Assembly: GCA_903890265.1 (NCBI GenBank)
Contig: CAITAM010000107.1
Location: 1-6,094, forward strand
DNA from: an uncultured Pseudomonadota bacterium
GTDB taxonomy: Bacteria; Pseudomonadota; Gammaproteobacteria; Steroidobacterales; Steroidobacteraceae
DNA: 6,094 bases
Direction of reading: 5' to 3'
Shown here: one piece after another, positions 4,069 to 6,094 of the stretch
Numbering within the stretch: the first letter of the stretch is position 1
Layout: the number at the start of each line of letters is the position of its first letter
The notes under the pieces: model-generated
What the model saw: the letters and a program-made list of their open reading frames with translations, nothing else
Told to the model about the DNA's origin: nothing
Databases searched by the model: none
Position numbers and translations under genes: made by a program

Positions 4069-6094
4069 TCAGCCACCGGCGTCCGGTGCGGGCGGTGGGT
4101 CAACGGCGGTGGCCGTGGGCTCGCCGCCGGGCTCGCCATCGCCCTCGTCGTCGCCCTCCGACTCGCCCTCGACGAACGGCACGCGGGCGATCCCGACCAG
4201 CGCATCGCCGTCCTCGACGCGCATCAGGCGCACGCCCTGGGTGTTGCGCCCGAGCACCGAGATCTGGCTTGCCTGGGTACGCACCAGCGTGCCACCCTGG
4301 CTGATGAGCATCACGTCGTCGTCGACGCCAAGCTGCAGTGCCGCGACCATGCGCCCGTTGCGCTCGGACAGCTGCAGCGCGATCACGCCCTGCCCGCCGC
4401 GGCCGTGCTGCGGGAACTCGGCGACGTCGGTGAGCTTGCCGTAACCGTTCTCCGACGCGGTCAGCACGAGGCCGTCGCGCACGACGATGAGTGAATTGAC
4501 CTCGTGCCCGTCGCTGAGCGTGATGCCGCGCACGCCGGCGGCCTCGCGGCCCATGGCCCGCACGTCGGCCTCGCTGAAGCGGATGGCCTTGCCACCGGTG
4601 GTGCAGAGGATGACGTCGCTCGTGCCGTCGGTGAGATCGACGCCGACCAGGCTGTCGTCGTCCTCGAGCGAGACCGCGATGATGCCGGCCGCCCGCGGCC
4701 GGGAGAACGCCTCGAGCGGCGTCTTCTTGACCGTGCCGCGGCGGGTCGCCATGAAGACGCACTGCTCGCCGTCGAACTCGCGCACGGCGAGCATCGCGGT
4801 GATCCGCTCGCCTTCCTCGAGCTCGATGAGGTTCACGATCGGCTTGCCGCGCGAGCCGCGCCCGGCCATCGGCAGCTGGAAGACCCGCAGCCAGTAGACG
4901 CGGCCGCGGTTGGAGAAGCAGAGCAGCGTGTCGTGGGTGCGCGCCACGAACAGCCGCTCGATGAAATCCTCTTCCTTCATCACGGTCGCGTTCTTGCCGC
5001 GGCCGCCCCGGTTCTGGCGCCGGTACTCGCTGATCGGCTGCGACTTCGCGTAGCCGTCGCGCGACAGGGTCACCACCACCGGCTGGTCCTCGATGAGGTC
5101 CTCGGTGGTCAGGTCCGAGTGGGTGTAGTTGATCTCGGTCCGGCGGTCGTCGCCGAACTGCTCGCGGATCTCGGCGAGCTCCTCCCGGATCACGGCGAGC
5201 AGCCGCTCCGGGCGCGCGAGGATGTCCGACAGGTCCGCGATCACGAGCAGGAGCTCGGCGTACTCGTTGACGATCTTGTCGCGCTCGAGCCCGGTGAGGC
5301 GCTGCAGCCGAAGGTCCAGGATCGCCTGGGCCTGGATCTCCGACAGCCGGTACGTGAGGCCGGCGCTGCCGACGGGACCCGACAGGCCGAACTCGGGGGC
5401 GAGGCCCTCGGGCCGCGCGCTGATGTCACCCGCCCGCGCGAGCATCTCCGGCACCGCGCCCGGCCCCCAGGAACGGCCCATCAGGCCTTCCTTGGCGTCC
5501 GCCGGGGTCGGCGCCCGGCGGATGAGCTCGATCACCTCGTCCAGGTTGCCGAGCGCGACCGCCTGCCCTTCCAGCACGTGCGCCCGGTCGCGGGCGCGCT
5601 TGAGCTCGAACACCGTGCGCCGGGTGACGACCTCGCGCCGGTGGCGGATGAAGCACTCGAGCAGTTCCTTCAGCCCAAGGAGGCGCGGCTGGCCGTCGAC
5701 CAGCGCCACCATGTTGATGCCGAACACCGTCTCCATCGGCGTGTGCTTGTAGAGATTGTTGAGGACAATCTCCGCCACCTCGCCGCGCTTCAATTCGATG
5801 ACGACCCGCATGCCGTCCTTGTCCGACTCGTCGCGCAGCTCGCTGATGCCCTCGAGCTCCTTGTTGCGCACGAGGTCGGCGATCCGCTCGAGCAGGCGCG
5901 CCTTGTTCACCTGGTACGGCAGCTCGGTGACGATGATCGCCTGGCGGCCCTTGTCCATTTCCTCGATCAGGGTCCGCGCCCGCACGTAGAGCCGACCGCG
6001 GCCGGTCGCGTAGGCGGTAGCGATCTCGGCGGCGCCGTTGATGATGCCGGCGGGCGGGAAGTCGGGACCCGGCACGATGCGCATCAGGTCGCCG
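4069..6094 (-). CDS. gyrA: DNA gyrase subunit A, C-terminal three quarters (5' end outside window)
   Basis: GyrA is the DNA-cleaving subunit of the GyrA2GyrB2 topoisomerase that adds negative supercoils using ATP. 674 residues are visible. About 200 N-terminal residues, including the catalytic tyrosine and the quinolone-resistance region, lie off the window. The visible part starts near PGPDFPPAGIINGA. It continues through the tower and coiled-coil region (ELPYQVNKARLLERI, LRDESDKDGMR, YKHTPMETVFGINMVAL, RHRREVVTRRT, AQAILDLRLQRLTGLE, IREELAEIREQFGDDRRTEI). The C-terminal beta-pinwheel (about visible residues 330-635) carries QNRGGRG at 360-366, base positions 4996-5016. This matches the GyrA-box (E. 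coli QRRGGKG) that marks gyrase rather than ParC and is needed for DNA wrapping. The last 36 residues (4072-4179) form an acidic then Pro/Ala/Gly-rich tail. The frame is intact throughout. Confidence 0.98.
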   Translation of the reverse strand, partial: GDLMRIVPGPDFPPAGIINGAAEIATAYATGRGRLYVRARTLIEEMDKGRQAIIVTELPYQVNKARLLERIADLVRNKELEGISELRDESDKDGMRVVIELKRGEVAEIVLNNLYKHTPMETVFGINMVALVDGQPRLLGLKELLECFIRHRREVVTRRTVFELKRARDRAHVLEGQAVALGNLDEVIELIRRAPTPADAKEGLMGRSWGPGAVPEMLARAGDISARPEGLAPEFGLSGPVGSAGLTYRLSEIQAQAILDLRLQRLTGLERDKIVNEYAELLLVIADLSDILARPERLLAVIREELAEIREQFGDDRRTEINYTHSDLTTEDLIEDQPVVVTLSRDGYAKSQPISEYRRQNRGGRGKNATVMKEEDFIERLFVARTHDTLLCFSNRGRVYWLRVFQLPMAGRGSRGKPIVNLIELEEGERITAMLAVREFDGEQCVFMATRRGTVKKTPLEAFSRPRAAGIIAVSLEDDDSLVGVDLTDGTSDVILCTTGGKAIRFSEADVRAMGREAAGVRGITLSDGHEVNSLIVVRDGLVLTASENGYGKLTDVAEFPQHGRGGQGVIALQLSERNGRMVAALQLGVDDDVMLISQGGTLVRTQASQISVLGRNTQGVRLMRVEDGDALVGIARVPFVEGESEGDDEGDGEPGGEPTATAVDPPPAPDAGG

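Noticed and set aside
3053..4444. 463-codon plus-strand open frame opposite pheA and gyrA
   Set aside because: It crosses the pheA-gyrA junction in antisense and lacks domains; its composition is that of a complement of high-GC coding sequence.
1..6094. Mobile element, CRISPR array, tRNA/rRNA gene or phage attachment site
   Set aside because: I found no transposase or integrase, no spaced palindromic array, no cloverleaf-like sequence and no target-site duplication; nearly all bases are accounted for by conserved housekeeping genes.

Overview
The window is a GC-rich stretch of bacterial chromosome carrying part of a conserved housekeeping cluster. All genes lie on the minus strand. In transcription order, from the right end of the window to the left, they are gyrA (5' end cut off by the window), pheA, aroA, cmk and rpsA (3' end cut off). 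The order gyrA-pheA-aroA-cmk-rpsA is typical of Gammaproteobacteria. The RpsA and Cmk sequences resemble their E. coli counterparts closely, and the class II AroA and bifunctional chorismate mutase/prephenate dehydratase resemble those of Xanthomonas- or Pseudomonas-like lineages. The high G+C fits a Xanthomonadales-, Ectothiorhodospiraceae- or Steroidobacter-like gammaproteobacterium, but the genus cannot be fixed from this sequence.

Layout. 4069-6094 is the C-terminal three quarters of DNA gyrase subunit A. A 59-nt gap with no obvious terminator follows. 2873-4009 is pheA, whose stop overlaps the GTG start of aroA (1539-2876) by 4 nt. The aroA stop in turn overlaps the ATG of cmk (829-1542) by 4 nt. 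510-828 is the only sizeable non-coding region. It holds several inverted repeats, a 15-bp-period tandem repeat, a lone TTGACA hexamer and a string of short hairpins just upstream of rpsA. 1-509 is the first 169 codons of ribosomal protein S1.

How the genes work together. AroA makes EPSP, the direct precursor of chorismate. PheA converts chorismate through prephenate to phenylpyruvate, the precursor of phenylalanine. Cmk phosphorylates CMP/dCMP for nucleotide supply, S1 supports translation initiation, and GyrA is part of gyrase. pheA, aroA and cmk are physically and probably translationally coupled. rpsA probably has its own promoter and a structured, weak-Shine-Dalgarno leader consistent with S1 autoregulation.

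No mobile element, CRISPR array, RNA gene or novel defence-like system is visible. The parts most worth a second look are the cmk-rpsA intergenic region, the absence of serC and hisC/tyrA from the usual cluster, and the mixed active-site signature of AroA.
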